This document shows positions 8,220 to 17,317 of a stretch of 64,000 bases of DNA, piece after piece; position 1 is the first letter of the stretch; each line of letters starts with the position of its first letter. The position numbers were made by a program, and so were the translations under genes. The notes beneath the pieces are model-generated. The model was not told the origin of the DNA and ran no database searches. It worked only from the letters and a program-made list of their open reading frames with translations. Where the stretch lies: contig CAKQRD010000003.1 of the NCBI GenBank assembly GCA_934271275.1, positions 62,001 through 126,000 of the forward strand. The letters are read 5' to 3'. The stretch comes from an uncultured Clostridia bacterium (GTDB taxonomy: Bacteria > Bacillota > Clostridia > Christensenellales > Borkfalkiaceae).

Positions 8220-9575
8220 ATGTTAGGAAGAAAAGAAATTATTGAAACTATAGATATGGTAGAAAAGGAACATTTCGACGTCCGTACCGTAACTATGGGC
8301 ATATCGCTTTTGTCGTGCATAAGAGAAAGCGCGGAAGAAACCGCTCGTCTTTGTTACGACAAAATCTGTAAAAAAGCGGAAAATATCGTAAAGGTCGCGG
8401 ACGAACTTTCGGAAACCTACGGCGTTCCGATTATAAACAAGCGCGTTTCGATAACACCCGCGAGCCTTCTTACCGCGCCGTTCGCGGGAAAAGAGATAGT
8501 TCTTGCGAAAGCTCTCGGGAGAGCGGCGGACGAGGTGGGCGTAGATTTCCTCGGCGGATATTCCGCGCTCGTCGGAAAGGGTATGACGAGCTTCGAGCGT
8601 TCGTTTATAGAAAGTATTCCCGAAGCTCTTTCGGTTACCGATAAAATGTGTTCTTCGGTGAACGTAGGATCTTCTAAATCCGGAATCAATATGGACGCGG
8701 TTCGTCTTATGGGCGAAATCGTTAAAAAGACGGCGGAGGTTACCGCGGATAAGGACGGCTTGGGCGCGGCAAAACTCGTGGTTTTCTGCAACGCGGTAGA
8801 GGACAACCCTTTTATGGCAGGTGCGTTCCACGGCGTTTCGGAGGGCGAAACGGTTATCAACGTGGGCGTTTCCGGTCCGGGCGTTGTGCATTCCGCAATC
8901 AAAAGTCTCGGAGAGGCTTCTACCGAAGAACTTGCGGAGAAGATTAAAAAGACCGCGTTCAAGATTACCCGCGTCGGTCAGCTTATCGCAAAGGAAGCGG
9001 CAAAACGCCTTAACTCGGAATTCGGAATAGTAGATTTATCCCTTGCTCCTACGCCCGTAATGGGGGACTCCGTCGCGCATATTTTAGAGGAAATGGGCTT
9101 GGAATCCGTCGGCGCGCACGGCACTACCGCCGCGCTCGCAATGCTTAACGACGCGGTGAAAAAGGGCGGCGTTATGGCAAGCTCGATGGTCGGCGGTCTG
9201 TCCGGCGCGTTCATACCCGTAAGCGAAGATATAGGAATGATAAACGCGGCAAAAAGCGGCGCGATAACACTTTCAAAGCTCGAAGCGATGACGGCGGTTT
9301 GCAGCGTCGGAATAGATATGGTTGCAATCCCCGGCGATACGCCCGCGTCAACTATTTCGGGAATCATTGCGGACGAAGCGGCGATAGGTATGATAAACAA
9401 CAAAACAACGGCGGTGAGGGTTATACCCGTACCGAATAAAGGCGTGGGAGAGAGCGTGGAATTCGGCGGACTTCTGGGCTCTGCGCCGATAATGGCGGTA
9501 TCCCCGTATTCGTGCGAAAAATTCGTTTCGCGCGGCGGAAGAATGCCTGCGCCGATTCACAGCAATAAAAACTGA
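8220..9575 (+). CDS. PFL-family protein, DUF711/UPF0210
   Basis: A 451-aa cytosolic protein of the DUF711 family, related in fold to pyruvate formate-lyase-type barrels. Conserved stretches are MGISLLSC near the N-terminus, NKRVSITPASLL, DFLGGYSALVGKGMT, CNAVEDNPFMAGAFHG, NVGVSGPGVV, LAPTPVMGDSVAHILE, GLSGAFIPVSEDIGM and the C-terminal GLLGSAPIM. The family has no glycyl-radical motif that I can see here, so PFL-like chemistry is not implied. It follows the ACT gene with a 12-bp gap and an AAAGGA site. Enzyme function unknown. Confidence 0.93.
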   Translation: MLGRKEIIETIDMVEKEHFDVRTVTMGISLLSCIRESAEETARLCYDKICKKAENIVKVADELSETYGVPIINKRVSITPASLLTAPFAGKEIVLAKALGRAADEVGVDFLGGYSALVGKGMTSFERSFIESIPEALSVTDKMCSSVNVGSSKSGINMDAVRLMGEIVKKTAEVTADKDGLGAAKLVVFCNAVEDNPFMAGAFHGVSEGETVINVGVSGPGVVHSAIKSLGEASTEELAEKIKKTAFKITRVGQLIAKEAAKRLNSEFGIVDLSLAPTPVMGDSVAHILEEMGLESVGAHGTTAALAMLNDAVKKGGVMASSMVGGLSGAFIPVSEDIGMINAAKSGAITLSKLEAMTAVCSVGIDMVAIPGDTPASTISGIIADEAAIGMINNKTTAVRVIPVPNKGVGESVEFGGLLGSAPIMAVSPYSCEKFVSRGGRMPAPIHSNKN

Positions 9576-9604
9576 CAAGGTTAAAAAATATCAGGAGATA
9601 TTAT

Positions 9605-11359
9605 ATGATAGACAAAAAATACGTTTGGGCGGCAGAAGAAATTTACGAAAGCGTCGAGGCTTGGGATAAGGATTATAAAGAGCTTCTTTCGGCGATAGAT
9701 TTTTCCGAATTTAAGGGAAAGCTCGGCGATAAAAAGGAATTTCTCGCTTGTATGTTAAAGCAGGAGAAGCTCGGCAGAGTTATAGAAAAGCTCGGGCTTT
9801 TCGCTATGATGAAGCACGACGAAGATACGAGAGATTCGGTATACGACGCGCTTCTTTCCAAAATCGAATCCGTTTCGGCGTTATACGGAGACAAAACGGC
9901 GTATATTCTTCCCGAGCTTACGGCGCTCGACGAAAGCGTGCTTAAAGCTTATATAGAAGATCCGGAGCTTTCCGCGTACGACTATTCGCTGAAACTTATA
10001 TTAAAGGACAAGGCTCACGTTCTTTCGGAGGGCGAGGAAAGATTACTTTCTTTGTCGGGCGAAGCAATGTCCTCTTTCCGCGATATTTTCACCAAAACGG
10101 ATAACGCGGACTTGCCGCTTAAACCCGTAGAGCATAACGAAAAGAGCTATCCGCTCACCCACGGCAGCTACGGTATGCTTATGAAAAATCCCGACCGCGA
10201 GCTTCGCGAAAAGACTTTCAAGCAGTATTACGGCGCGTATATTTCGCTTATGGACGTTATTTCCGCAACCTACGCGGGCAGCGTGAAAAAAGACGTTTTC
10301 TACGCGAAGGCGAAAAAATATAATTCCGCGCTCGAAATGGCTCTCGCGGGCGAGGACGTAGAAGAAAAGGTTTATAAAAATCTCGTTTCTTCCGTTAATC
10401 GCGCGCTTCCGCTTCTGCACGAATATATGGCGGCGAAAAAGAAAGATCTTGGACTTAAAGAATTTCATATGTACGACGTATACGTCCCAGCGGTTGAAAA
10501 CGCGGAACTCGAACTCGAATACGACGACGCGTACGAACTCGTTATAAAAGGACTTTCCGTACTCGGCGACGAATATAAATCGCTTCTTAAAAAGGCTCAC
10601 GACGAGCGTTGGATTTCCGTTTACGAAACGAAGGGGAAGAAGAGCGGCGCGTACAGTGCGGGCGTATTCGATACCCATCCTTACGTTCTTCTGAATTATC
10701 AGAAAACCACCAGCGACGTGTTTACCATAGCTCACGAAATGGGACACAGTATTCATACCTATTTTTCCAACAGAACCCAGCCGTACGCAAAGGCAGACTA
10801 TAAGATATTCGTTGCGGAGGTCGCAAGCACGGTGAACGAATCGCTTCTCGTGAAATATCTTTTGAGAGAGGAAAAAGATCCGCATATGAGGAAGTATCTG
10901 CTTTCTTATTTGATGGAAATGATAAGAACGACTCTGTTCCGTCAGACGCAGTTTGCGGAGTTTGAAGAGTATTCGCACGAATCGGTGGAAAACGGCGAGC
11001 CTTTAACGAAAGACGGAATGAGCGAAAAGTATCTTGAAATCAATAAGAAATACTATGGAGACGCCGTTATTTCGGACGAAGAAATCAAGTACGAATGGGC
11101 TAGAATACCGCATTTTTACCGCGCGTTCTACGTTTATAAATACGCTACCGGCATAATAAGCGCGCTTGCTATTGCGGACAGAATTTTAGAGCTCGGCAAG
11201 CCCGCCGTTGAGGATTATTTCAGATTCTTATCCTCGGGAAGCTCCGATTGCCCCGTCAACCTTTTAAAAATCGCGGGCGTAGATCTTACGACGGATAAGC
11301 CCTTCGACGCGGCGTTCAAAACGTTTAAGGACGCTTTGGCGGAATATAAAGCTCTTTAA
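9605..11359 (+). CDS. pepF: Oligoendopeptidase F
   Basis: Cytosolic zinc metallopeptidase of family M3 that cuts oligopeptides of roughly 7-17 residues. The zinc site is complete: HEMGH with His377 and His381 and the third ligand Glu405 in FVAEVASTVNE. The N-terminal ~200 residues are the helical oligopeptidase-F region. At 584 aa the length is standard. There is no signal peptide, so it acts on imported or internal peptides; it could finish digestion of peptides taken up by the Opp system about 25 kb away, which is an inference only. A strong AGGAGA site lies before the ATG. Confidence 0.95.
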   Translation: MIDKKYVWAAEEIYESVEAWDKDYKELLSAIDFSEFKGKLGDKKEFLACMLKQEKLGRVIEKLGLFAMMKHDEDTRDSVYDALLSKIESVSALYGDKTAYILPELTALDESVLKAYIEDPELSAYDYSLKLILKDKAHVLSEGEERLLSLSGEAMSSFRDIFTKTDNADLPLKPVEHNEKSYPLTHGSYGMLMKNPDRELREKTFKQYYGAYISLMDVISATYAGSVKKDVFYAKAKKYNSALEMALAGEDVEEKVYKNLVSSVNRALPLLHEYMAAKKKDLGLKEFHMYDVYVPAVENAELELEYDDAYELVIKGLSVLGDEYKSLLKKAHDERWISVYETKGKKSGAYSAGVFDTHPYVLLNYQKTTSDVFTIAHEMGHSIHTYFSNRTQPYAKADYKIFVAEVASTVNESLLVKYLLREEKDPHMRKYLLSYLMEMIRTTLFRQTQFAEFEEYSHESVENGEPLTKDGMSEKYLEINKKYYGDAVISDEEIKYEWARIPHFYRAFYVYKYATGIISALAIADRILELGKPAVEDYFRFLSSGSSDCPVNLLKIAGVDLTTDKPFDAAFKTFKDALAEYKAL

Positions 11360-11492
11360 TGTAAAAAACGAACGGACGGCGCGCCGAAAATTGCGGGAAA
11401 GAACCGAAAATCGAAGCGCGCCGAAAAATAAACCTTCCGCAAGAAGACGGCGGAAAAAAAGAACGAAACGAAGAAATACGGGGTAAGTATAA

Positions 11493-13118
11493 ATGCCGGA
11501 AATCAACGAACGCAAGCTTACGGGAGAGTTGCCGCACAGCTTAGAGGCGGAACAAGCACTTTTAGGGTGTCTTTTACTCGATACCAAAATACAGGTGGAA
11601 ACGGCTTCCTCGATAGAGGAAGAAGATTTTTACGCCGAATCGCATAAATATATATTCGCGGCGATGCGCGGAATAATCCGCGCAAATCAGCCCGTAGATC
11701 TCGTAACGCTTACGGACGCGCTTGAAAAAGAGGGAACGCTGGAATCCGCCGGCGGCATCGCTTATATTACCGAGCTTACCAACGTTATGCCGTCTTCCGC
11801 TAACTATCAAAGATATCTCGCGATAGTTAAAAGAGACAGTATGCTTCGCCGTCTTATCCGCGGAGCGGCGGACATTATAGAGGATTCCAGAAAAAGCACC
11901 GACGAGAAAACCTCGCTCGCTTATGCGGAAAAGGTCGTTTACGACATATCTAATACCGCCGATACGAATGATATGGTAAAAATCGGAAACATTCTTCCCG
12001 AGGTAATGACTAAGTTCGACGAGCTGTCGAAAGGCACTTCTTCCGTTCGCGGGGTAAGCACCAAATATAAAGCGCTCGATAATCTTTTGAACGGCTTGCA
12101 CGGAAGCGATCTTATGATACTTGCGGCGCGCCCTGCGACGGGCAAAACTTCGCTTGCGATGAATATCGTCGAAAACGTGGCGATGCAGGGCTATTCCTGC
12201 GCGGTTTTCTCGCTCGAAATGGGCAAAGAGCAGCTCGTTCAAAGAATGATTTGTTCTCTTGCCGGCGTGAGTATGGAAAACGCTATGAAAGGCATTATGA
12301 ACCGAAGCGAATGGCTTCGTATGGAAAAGGCGCGCGGTAAGCTTTCGGAAGCGAAAATTTACATAAACGATTCTTCTATGATTCGTCCTTCCGAAATTCT
12401 TTCGCATTGCCGAAGAATTAAGCGTAAAGTCGGACTCGATTTCGTTATGATCGACTACGTTCAGCTTATGACTCCCGACAAGGTGAGAAACAGCGACAGC
12501 CGTCAGAACGAAGTCACGGAAATTTCCAGAAACCTCAAAATACTTGCAAAGGAGCTTAACGTTCCCGTGCTTGCGCTTTCGCAGTTATCGCGTGCGGTCG
12601 AATCGGAAAAACGCCGTCCGCAACTTTCCGATTTGCGTGAGTCTGGTGCAATAGAGCAGGATGCGGATATAGTTATGTTTATTCACCGTCCCGATAAATA
12701 CGCGACGGAAAAAGACTTTGAAGAGGGTAAGGTGCAGAAGAACGTCGCAGAGATTATCGTAGCGAAACACAGAAACGGTCGTACCGATACCGTTAAGCTA
12801 TACTTTAAAGGCGAATGTACCAAATTTCTTAACCTTAACGTGGAAACGGGGGAACCCGAGGGGGAAGAGGGCGGTTCTAAACCCGCCGCGAGTGCGCAGG
12901 CTACGCAAGGAGAAAACGCGCACACAGGCGGTGCGGATAGCTCTTCGGATAATAACGCGGGCGGGAGCGAAAGCGGTTCGGCAGGCGAATACGCGCCGCC
13001 GGAGGAAGCTCCTCCCGAAGATGCTACTCCTGCGGACTTTGAAGACGCGGCAAGCGTTTCGGGCGATTTCTTCGGCGAAAACCCGAAACCGAAGAATATA
13101 GACGACGAGCTGTTTTAG
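11493..13118 (+). CDS. dnaB: Replicative DNA helicase, with a disordered acidic-tipped tail
   Basis: Hexameric 5'-3' helicase of the replication fork. The N-terminal domain (PHSLEAEQALLGCLLLD) binds primase; the RecA-like domain has Walker A ARPATGKTS with Lys218, FSLEMGKEQL, DFVMIDYVQLM (Walker B) and LSQLSRAVE. Bacterial DnaB proteins usually end soon after the RecA domain (about 440-470 aa). This one is 541 aa: after the C-terminal strand it adds about 90 residues rich in A, E, G, S and P and ends in NIDDELF. That layout, a flexible linker plus a short acidic hydrophobic tip, resembles the C-terminus of SSB. There is no intein. The 133-bp gap upstream holds two GCGCGCCGAAAA copies and no clear promoter. 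Confidence 0.96.
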   Translation: MPEINERKLTGELPHSLEAEQALLGCLLLDTKIQVETASSIEEEDFYAESHKYIFAAMRGIIRANQPVDLVTLTDALEKEGTLESAGGIAYITELTNVMPSSANYQRYLAIVKRDSMLRRLIRGAADIIEDSRKSTDEKTSLAYAEKVVYDISNTADTNDMVKIGNILPEVMTKFDELSKGTSSVRGVSTKYKALDNLLNGLHGSDLMILAARPATGKTSLAMNIVENVAMQGYSCAVFSLEMGKEQLVQRMICSLAGVSMENAMKGIMNRSEWLRMEKARGKLSEAKIYINDSSMIRPSEILSHCRRIKRKVGLDFVMIDYVQLMTPDKVRNSDSRQNEVTEISRNLKILAKELNVPVLALSQLSRAVESEKRRPQLSDLRESGAIEQDADIVMFIHRPDKYATEKDFEEGKVQKNVAEIIVAKHRNGRTDTVKLYFKGECTKFLNLNVETGEPEGEEGGSKPAASAQATQGENAHTGGADSSSDNNAGGSESGSAGEYAPPEEAPPEDATPADFEDAASVSGDFFGENPKPKNIDDELF

Positions 13119-13158
13119 TGATAAACCTGCGGGCTTATAACCCGAAAGAAGAAAATAA

Positions 13159-14148
13159 ATGATAACGGAAATCGAAAAAATAACGGACGAAAGCGTTAAA
13201 AAAGCGGCGAAAATTTTGCGAAGCGGCGGGATAATCGGTATGCCTACCGAAACGGTATACGGACTCGCCGCCGCGGGGACGATTCCCTCCGCCGTAAAAG
13301 AGGTGTTCGTCGTTAAAGGGAGACCTAACGACAATCCGCTTATTGCACACGTTCATAAAGGTTACGATATAGAAAAGCTCGTTGAGGTCGAGAGAGATTA
13401 CGTTTATAAGCTTAAAAAGCTTTTTACACCCGGACCGCTTACGATGGTTATGAAAAGTCGCGGAGTGGTTTGCGACGAAGCGACCTGCGGCGGCGATACT
13501 CTCGCGATAAGAATTCCTTCGCACGAAGGGTGTCAGAAGCTTTTAAGAGAGGTCGATTTACCGATAGTCGCGCCGAGCGCGAATCTTTCCAAACACACGA
13601 GTCCCGTAACCGCGGAACACGTTTTTAACGACTTGAACGGAAAAATACCCCTGATACTCGACGGCGGCAAATGCACGGGCGGAATAGAAAGCACGGTGCT
13701 TGACGTTACGGGCGAAGTCCCGAGAATTTTGCGCGCGGGGCTGATTACGAAGGAAATGATTGAAAACGCCGTGGGGGCGTGCGTCGTCGCGGAGCATAAA
13801 GCGGGAGATAAAATAAAGTCTCCTGGGATGAAATATACTCACTATAAACCCCGCTGCGACACCTGCCTTTATAAGGAGAACGAGATTGAAAAAGCCGCTT
13901 TAAGATACGAAGAGGAAAAGGCGGCAGGCAGAACGCCGTATATAATGTGCAGAAACGCGGTTGCGGAATATTTTAACGGCAAAAATCTCCTTAACCTCGG
14001 AGATACGGAAGAGGAAATAGCCGCTTCTTTATATGCCGCGCTTTTAGAGGGAGAGAAAAAAGCCGATATAATTATAGCGATCGATATGCCCTCCGAAAAG
14101 GGCGTGTATCTCGGAATAACCAACAGGTTAAGGAAGTCATGCGGATGA
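13159..14148 (+). CDS. ywlC: Threonylcarbamoyl-AMP synthase (Sua5/YwlC type)
   Basis: Makes threonylcarbamoyl-AMP from threonine, bicarbonate and ATP for the t6A modification of tRNAs that read ANN codons. The YrdC domain (1-205) has the expected KxR-type segment VFVVKGRPNDNPLIAHV and the SANLSKHTSPVTAEHV stretch; the extra C-terminal Sua5 domain (about 225-329) after GMKYTHYKPR is also present, so this is the long form. It starts the ywlC-ywlE-rpiB order also found in Bacillus and overlaps the phosphatase gene. Confidence 0.95.
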   Translation: MITEIEKITDESVKKAAKILRSGGIIGMPTETVYGLAAAGTIPSAVKEVFVVKGRPNDNPLIAHVHKGYDIEKLVEVERDYVYKLKKLFTPGPLTMVMKSRGVVCDEATCGGDTLAIRIPSHEGCQKLLREVDLPIVAPSANLSKHTSPVTAEHVFNDLNGKIPLILDGGKCTGGIESTVLDVTGEVPRILRAGLITKEMIENAVGACVVAEHKAGDKIKSPGMKYTHYKPRCDTCLYKENEIEKAALRYEEEKAAGRTPYIMCRNAVAEYFNGKNLLNLGDTEEEIAASLYAALLEGEKKADIIIAIDMPSEKGVYLGITNRLRKSCG

Positions 14149-14597
14149 GCGCGAAAAAACTTCTTTTCGTCTGTACGGGCAACACTTGCAGAAGCCCTAT
14201 GGCGGAGATAATATTAAAAAACAAATTAAAGCTTGCCGGAGTGAAGGGCTACCGTGTTTCGAGCGCGGGGCTAACCGCCGATGACGGCGCGAAAATGAGC
14301 AAAAATTCCGCTACCGCGCTGAAAAAACTCGGTTATAAGCCGTACGGGTTCAAGTCCAAAAGAGCGAGCGGCGAAGAACTTATCAAAGCCGATATGATTA
14401 TTTGTATGACGAAGGGGCATAAAGGCGCGATAGGGAATTTTCCCAACGTTTATACGATAGCGGAGCTTGCGGGAGGAGACGATATACCCGATCCGTACGG
14501 CAAAGATTTGGGTGAATATATAAAGACCTCGCACGAGTTGGAGGACGCCTGCAACGTCATACTCGAAAAAATACTTAACAACGAATTATTTAAATAA
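14145..14597 (+). CDS. ywlE: Protein-arginine phosphatase (low-molecular-weight phosphatase family)
   Basis: Predicted to remove phosphate from arginine residues, opposing McsB. The P-loop reads FVCTGNTCRSPMAE with nucleophile Cys10 and Arg16; a threonine (Thr11) directly after the cysteine is the known YwlE feature that selects phospho-arginine over phospho-tyrosine, where the family usually has Leu or Ile. DPYG near the C-terminus supplies the general acid. I prefer the ATG at 14145, which overlaps the preceding TGA and sits 8 nt after AAGGAAG, over the ATG at 14139, which is only 2 nt from that site. mcsA, mcsB and clpC are 1.4 kb downstream. Confidence 0.92.
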   Translation: MSAKKLLFVCTGNTCRSPMAEIILKNKLKLAGVKGYRVSSAGLTADDGAKMSKNSATALKKLGYKPYGFKSKRASGEELIKADMIICMTKGHKGAIGNFPNVYTIAELAGGDDIPDPYGKDLGEYIKTSHELEDACNVILEKILNNELFK

Positions 14598-14607
14598 GGA
14601 GAGAAAA

Positions 14608-15060
14608 ATGAAAGTAGCTATCGGAACGGATCACGGCGGAATACACTTAAAGCCCGCCCTTATAAAATATCTCGAAGGTAAAGGAATAGAATATAAAGAT
14701 TTCGGATGTTATTCGGAAGAATCCACCGATTACAACGAATACGCACTCGCTGTGTCGGAAGCGGTCGCTTCGGGAGAGTTCGACAGGGGAATTCTGATTT
14801 GCGGCACGGGCATCGGAATGAGTATCGTCGCGAATAAAGTCAAAGGCATAAGATGCGCGCATTGTCACGATACGTTTTCCGCAAGAATGACGAGACTTCA
14901 TAACGACGCAAACGTTATAGCTTTCGGGGAAAGGGTTATCGGCGCGGGGCTTATGACCGATATTGTCGAAGCTTTTTTAACGACGCCGTTCAGTAACGAA
15001 ACGCGCCATATAAACAGAGTAAATAAGATAAAGGCTTTGGAAGAACGCAATTTCAAATAA
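14608..15060 (+). CDS. rpiB: Ribose-5-phosphate isomerase B
   Basis: Interconverts ribose-5-phosphate and ribulose-5-phosphate in the pentose phosphate pathway. The LacA/RpiB motifs are GTDHGG at the N-terminus and GILICGTGIGMSI, whose cysteine is the usual catalytic base; ARMTRLHNDANVIAFGERV follows. Length 150 aa is standard. It could instead act on a six-carbon sugar such as allose-6-phosphate, but the ywlC-ywlE-rpiB gene order favours the housekeeping role. A TAAGGAGAG site precedes the ATG, 10 bp after ywlE. Confidence 0.93.
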   Translation: MKVAIGTDHGGIHLKPALIKYLEGKGIEYKDFGCYSEESTDYNEYALAVSEAVASGEFDRGILICGTGIGMSIVANKVKGIRCAHCHDTFSARMTRLHNDANVIAFGERVIGAGLMTDIVEAFLTTPFSNETRHINRVNKIKALEERNFK

Positions 15061-15078
15061 AACGAAGAGGAAAGAAAA

Positions 15079-15954
15079 ATGAGAGTAAAAAAAGCCGTAA
15101 TACCGGCGGCGGGACTAGGAACGAGGTTTTTGCCCATAACGAAAGCCGTGCCGAAGCCTATGCTGTCCGTCGTGGATAAACCGACTATACAATACATAGC
15201 GGAAGAGCTTAATTCCGTTGGAATAAAAGACATAATTATAGTAGTCAGCCCCGAGTCGCAGATTATAGAAAAACATTTCGGACCGGCTCCCGAGCTTGAA
15301 GAGAGACTCTTGTCCGACGGAAAACAAAAGCTATACGATATAGAGCGCGAGACGCAGCGTTTTAACGTTAAGTTCGTAACGCAGACCGTGGCGAACGGGC
15401 TTGCCGGCGCGATACTTTGCGCAGAATCGTTTTTAGAGGACGGCGAGCCGTTCGCGTTGCTTCTCGGCGACGAGCTTATGTATGCGGGAGAAAACGAAAC
15501 GCCGTGTATGAAAACGCTCGTTGACGTATACGAAAAGACCGGCAAAAACGTTATCGCGACGATGGAGGTTTTCGGCGACGACGTAAGTAAGTACGGTAAT
15601 TTCGGAATCACGGGAGAAGAAGCGGGCGCGTTCGTCGTCGATCGTATTCTTGAAAAACCCTCCGTAAACGAAGCTCTTTCAAATTACGCGCTTATAGGCA
15701 GATATGTTTTAAACGGCGAAGTTTTGGAAATGATAAAAAAACTTAAACCGAAGGGAAACGAAATTTGTCTTACCGACGCGCTCGACGAGCTTGCGGCGAA
15801 AGGAAAGCTTCTTGCCGCGCCGTTCGAGGGTAAACGCTACGACGTTGGCGATAAAGAAGGGTATGTTAAAGCGAACGTCGAATTCGCACTTCGCAGTAAA
15901 GAGTTCGGCGACGATATAAAGGCTTATCTCAAAGACCTCGTAAAGAAGTTATAA
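15079..15954 (+). CDS. galU: UTP-glucose-1-phosphate uridylyltransferase
   Basis: Forms UDP-glucose for envelope polysaccharides and glycolipids. The nucleotidyltransferase signature AAGLGTRFLPITKAVPKPML is at the N-terminus; KPTIQYIAEE, LLLGDELMY and the late segment LAAPFEGKRYDVGDKEGY are all GalU-like. Length 291 aa is typical. It is 18 bp after rpiB and 25 bp before mcsA, so the stress genes downstream may share its transcript; no separate promoter is evident. Confidence 0.94.
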   Translation: MRVKKAVIPAAGLGTRFLPITKAVPKPMLSVVDKPTIQYIAEELNSVGIKDIIIVVSPESQIIEKHFGPAPELEERLLSDGKQKLYDIERETQRFNVKFVTQTVANGLAGAILCAESFLEDGEPFALLLGDELMYAGENETPCMKTLVDVYEKTGKNVIATMEVFGDDVSKYGNFGITGEEAGAFVVDRILEKPSVNEALSNYALIGRYVLNGEVLEMIKKLKPKGNEICLTDALDELAAKGKLLAAPFEGKRYDVGDKEGYVKANVEFALRSKEFGDDIKAYLKDLVKKL

Positions 15955-15979
15955 AAACAAGGAACGCGACTAACTTCGT

Positions 15980-16297
15980 ATGACTGAAAAAAATTGTCCT
16001 AAATGCAAAACGACTTTGTCCGAGTTTTATTCGACGGGAATGCTCGGCTGTCCTTTTTGCTACAAAGCTTTTGAAAACGAGCTGCCGCGCGTCCTTATAA
16101 AAATTCAGGGAACGGATAGACACGTCGGCAAGTCGCCGAAGGTTAAAGGTCTTGACAGACGTCTTTTATCCGAATACGAAAGGCTGAAAAAGGAAAAAGA
16201 AATCGCGGGACTCGAAGGGCGTTTCGCCGATATGGCGGAACTTACGGCAGAAATTTTCGAGCTGAAAACGGAACTTGAAGAAAGGGGGCTGTTATGA
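15980..16297 (+). CDS. mcsA: Short McsA-like activator of protein-arginine kinase
   Basis: Zinc-binding partner that activates McsB. Only one zinc module is present (CPKC at 6-9 and CPFC at 25-28), followed by a C-terminal UVR-type helical pair (about 62-100, EYERLKKEKEIAGLEGRFADMAELTAEI). Bacillus McsA is about 185 aa with more zinc cysteines, so this 105-aa version lacks the first half. It is not a mis-called start: an in-frame TAA lies 9 bp before the ATG. Its stop overlaps mcsB by 4 bp. Confidence 0.88.
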   Translation: MTEKNCPKCKTTLSEFYSTGMLGCPFCYKAFENELPRVLIKIQGTDRHVGKSPKVKGLDRRLLSEYERLKKEKEIAGLEGRFADMAELTAEIFELKTELEERGLL

Positions 16298-17307
16298 CAG
16301 AACTTTCTTCCGAGCTTTTAAGCGGAAGCATTGTTACCACCCGTATACGTCTTGCGAGAAATCTCGCGGAAGCACCGTTTAAAATAACGGACGAACGCGC
16401 CGCGCGCGGAGTGATAAAAGCGGTAGAACGCGCGCTCGCAGGGGTGGAAGACCTTAAACTTTTATACGTTAAAAATCTTTCTTCGATAGCTCTCGAAGCG
16501 ATGAAAGAACGTCACGCCATAAGTCTTAACCTTATGGATAACGCGGAAAGCGGCGCGGTGCTTATAAACGAGGACGAAAGCGTTTCCGTAATGGTGAACG
16601 AAGAGGACGTTATAAGAGAACAGTGCATTATGAAAGGCTTGCGCCTTACCGAGGCGTACAGAAGACTCGAAGCGGTAGACGACGTGCTTTCCAAAAATCT
16701 CGACATAGCGTACGACGACAAGTTCGGTTATCTTACGGCTTGTCCGACAAACCTCGGCACGGGTATGCGCGCTTCCGTTATGATGTTTCTGCCCGCACTT
16801 ACCGAATCCGGCAAAATAAAAAAAGTTAAGGCTGAAATCGAAAGCCGCGGACTTACGATGCGCGGGTTGTACGGCGAAGGGAGTCGCGCGGAGGGATATA
16901 ATTATCAGATAAGCAACGAAAGAACGCTCGGCATTTCCGAGGAAGAAATTCTGCGAGAGGTTGAGGAAACCGTTCTCGAAATCTGTAAAGCGGAACGCTC
17001 CGAAATGGAAAGGCTTTACGGTAAGCATGAGCTTTACGCTATGGATAAGGCGAAAAAAGCTTTCGGAGTGCTTACGAACGCGGTTCTTCTTTCTTACGAC
17101 GAGTTTTTATCGTATGCGGCGGACGTAAAACTCGGCGCGATGCTCGGCGTGATAGGAATAAGCGACGTGGAGGCGATAGACGACCTTATCGTGTCGGTGC
17201 GCCCCGCAAATCTTTGCGAACAGCACGGCAAAAAGCTTTCTGCCACGGACCGAGACCTTTTCAGGGCGGAAATCACCGCAAAAACTCTTTTAAAGCTTAT
17301 AGATTAA
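16294..17307 (+). CDS. mcsB: Protein-arginine kinase
   Basis: Phosphorylates arginine residues on misfolded or regulatory proteins, marking them for ClpCP. It has the phosphagen-kinase fold: VTTRIRLARNL near the N-terminus and the active-site block TACPTNLGTGMRASVMMFLP. The C-terminal motif RDLFRA (320-325) matches the RDxxRA site that binds phospho-arginine allosterically in McsB. Length 337 aa is near normal. Translationally coupled to mcsA (ATGA overlap) and followed by clpC after 10 bp. Confidence 0.95.
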   Translation: MTELSSELLSGSIVTTRIRLARNLAEAPFKITDERAARGVIKAVERALAGVEDLKLLYVKNLSSIALEAMKERHAISLNLMDNAESGAVLINEDESVSVMVNEEDVIREQCIMKGLRLTEAYRRLEAVDDVLSKNLDIAYDDKFGYLTACPTNLGTGMRASVMMFLPALTESGKIKKVKAEIESRGLTMRGLYGEGSRAEGYNYQISNERTLGISEEEILREVEETVLEICKAERSEMERLYGKHELYAMDKAKKAFGVLTNAVLLSYDEFLSYAADVKLGAMLGVIGISDVEAIDDLIVSVRPANLCEQHGKKLSATDRDLFRAEITAKTLLKLID

Positions 17308-17317
17308 GGGGAGAGCA

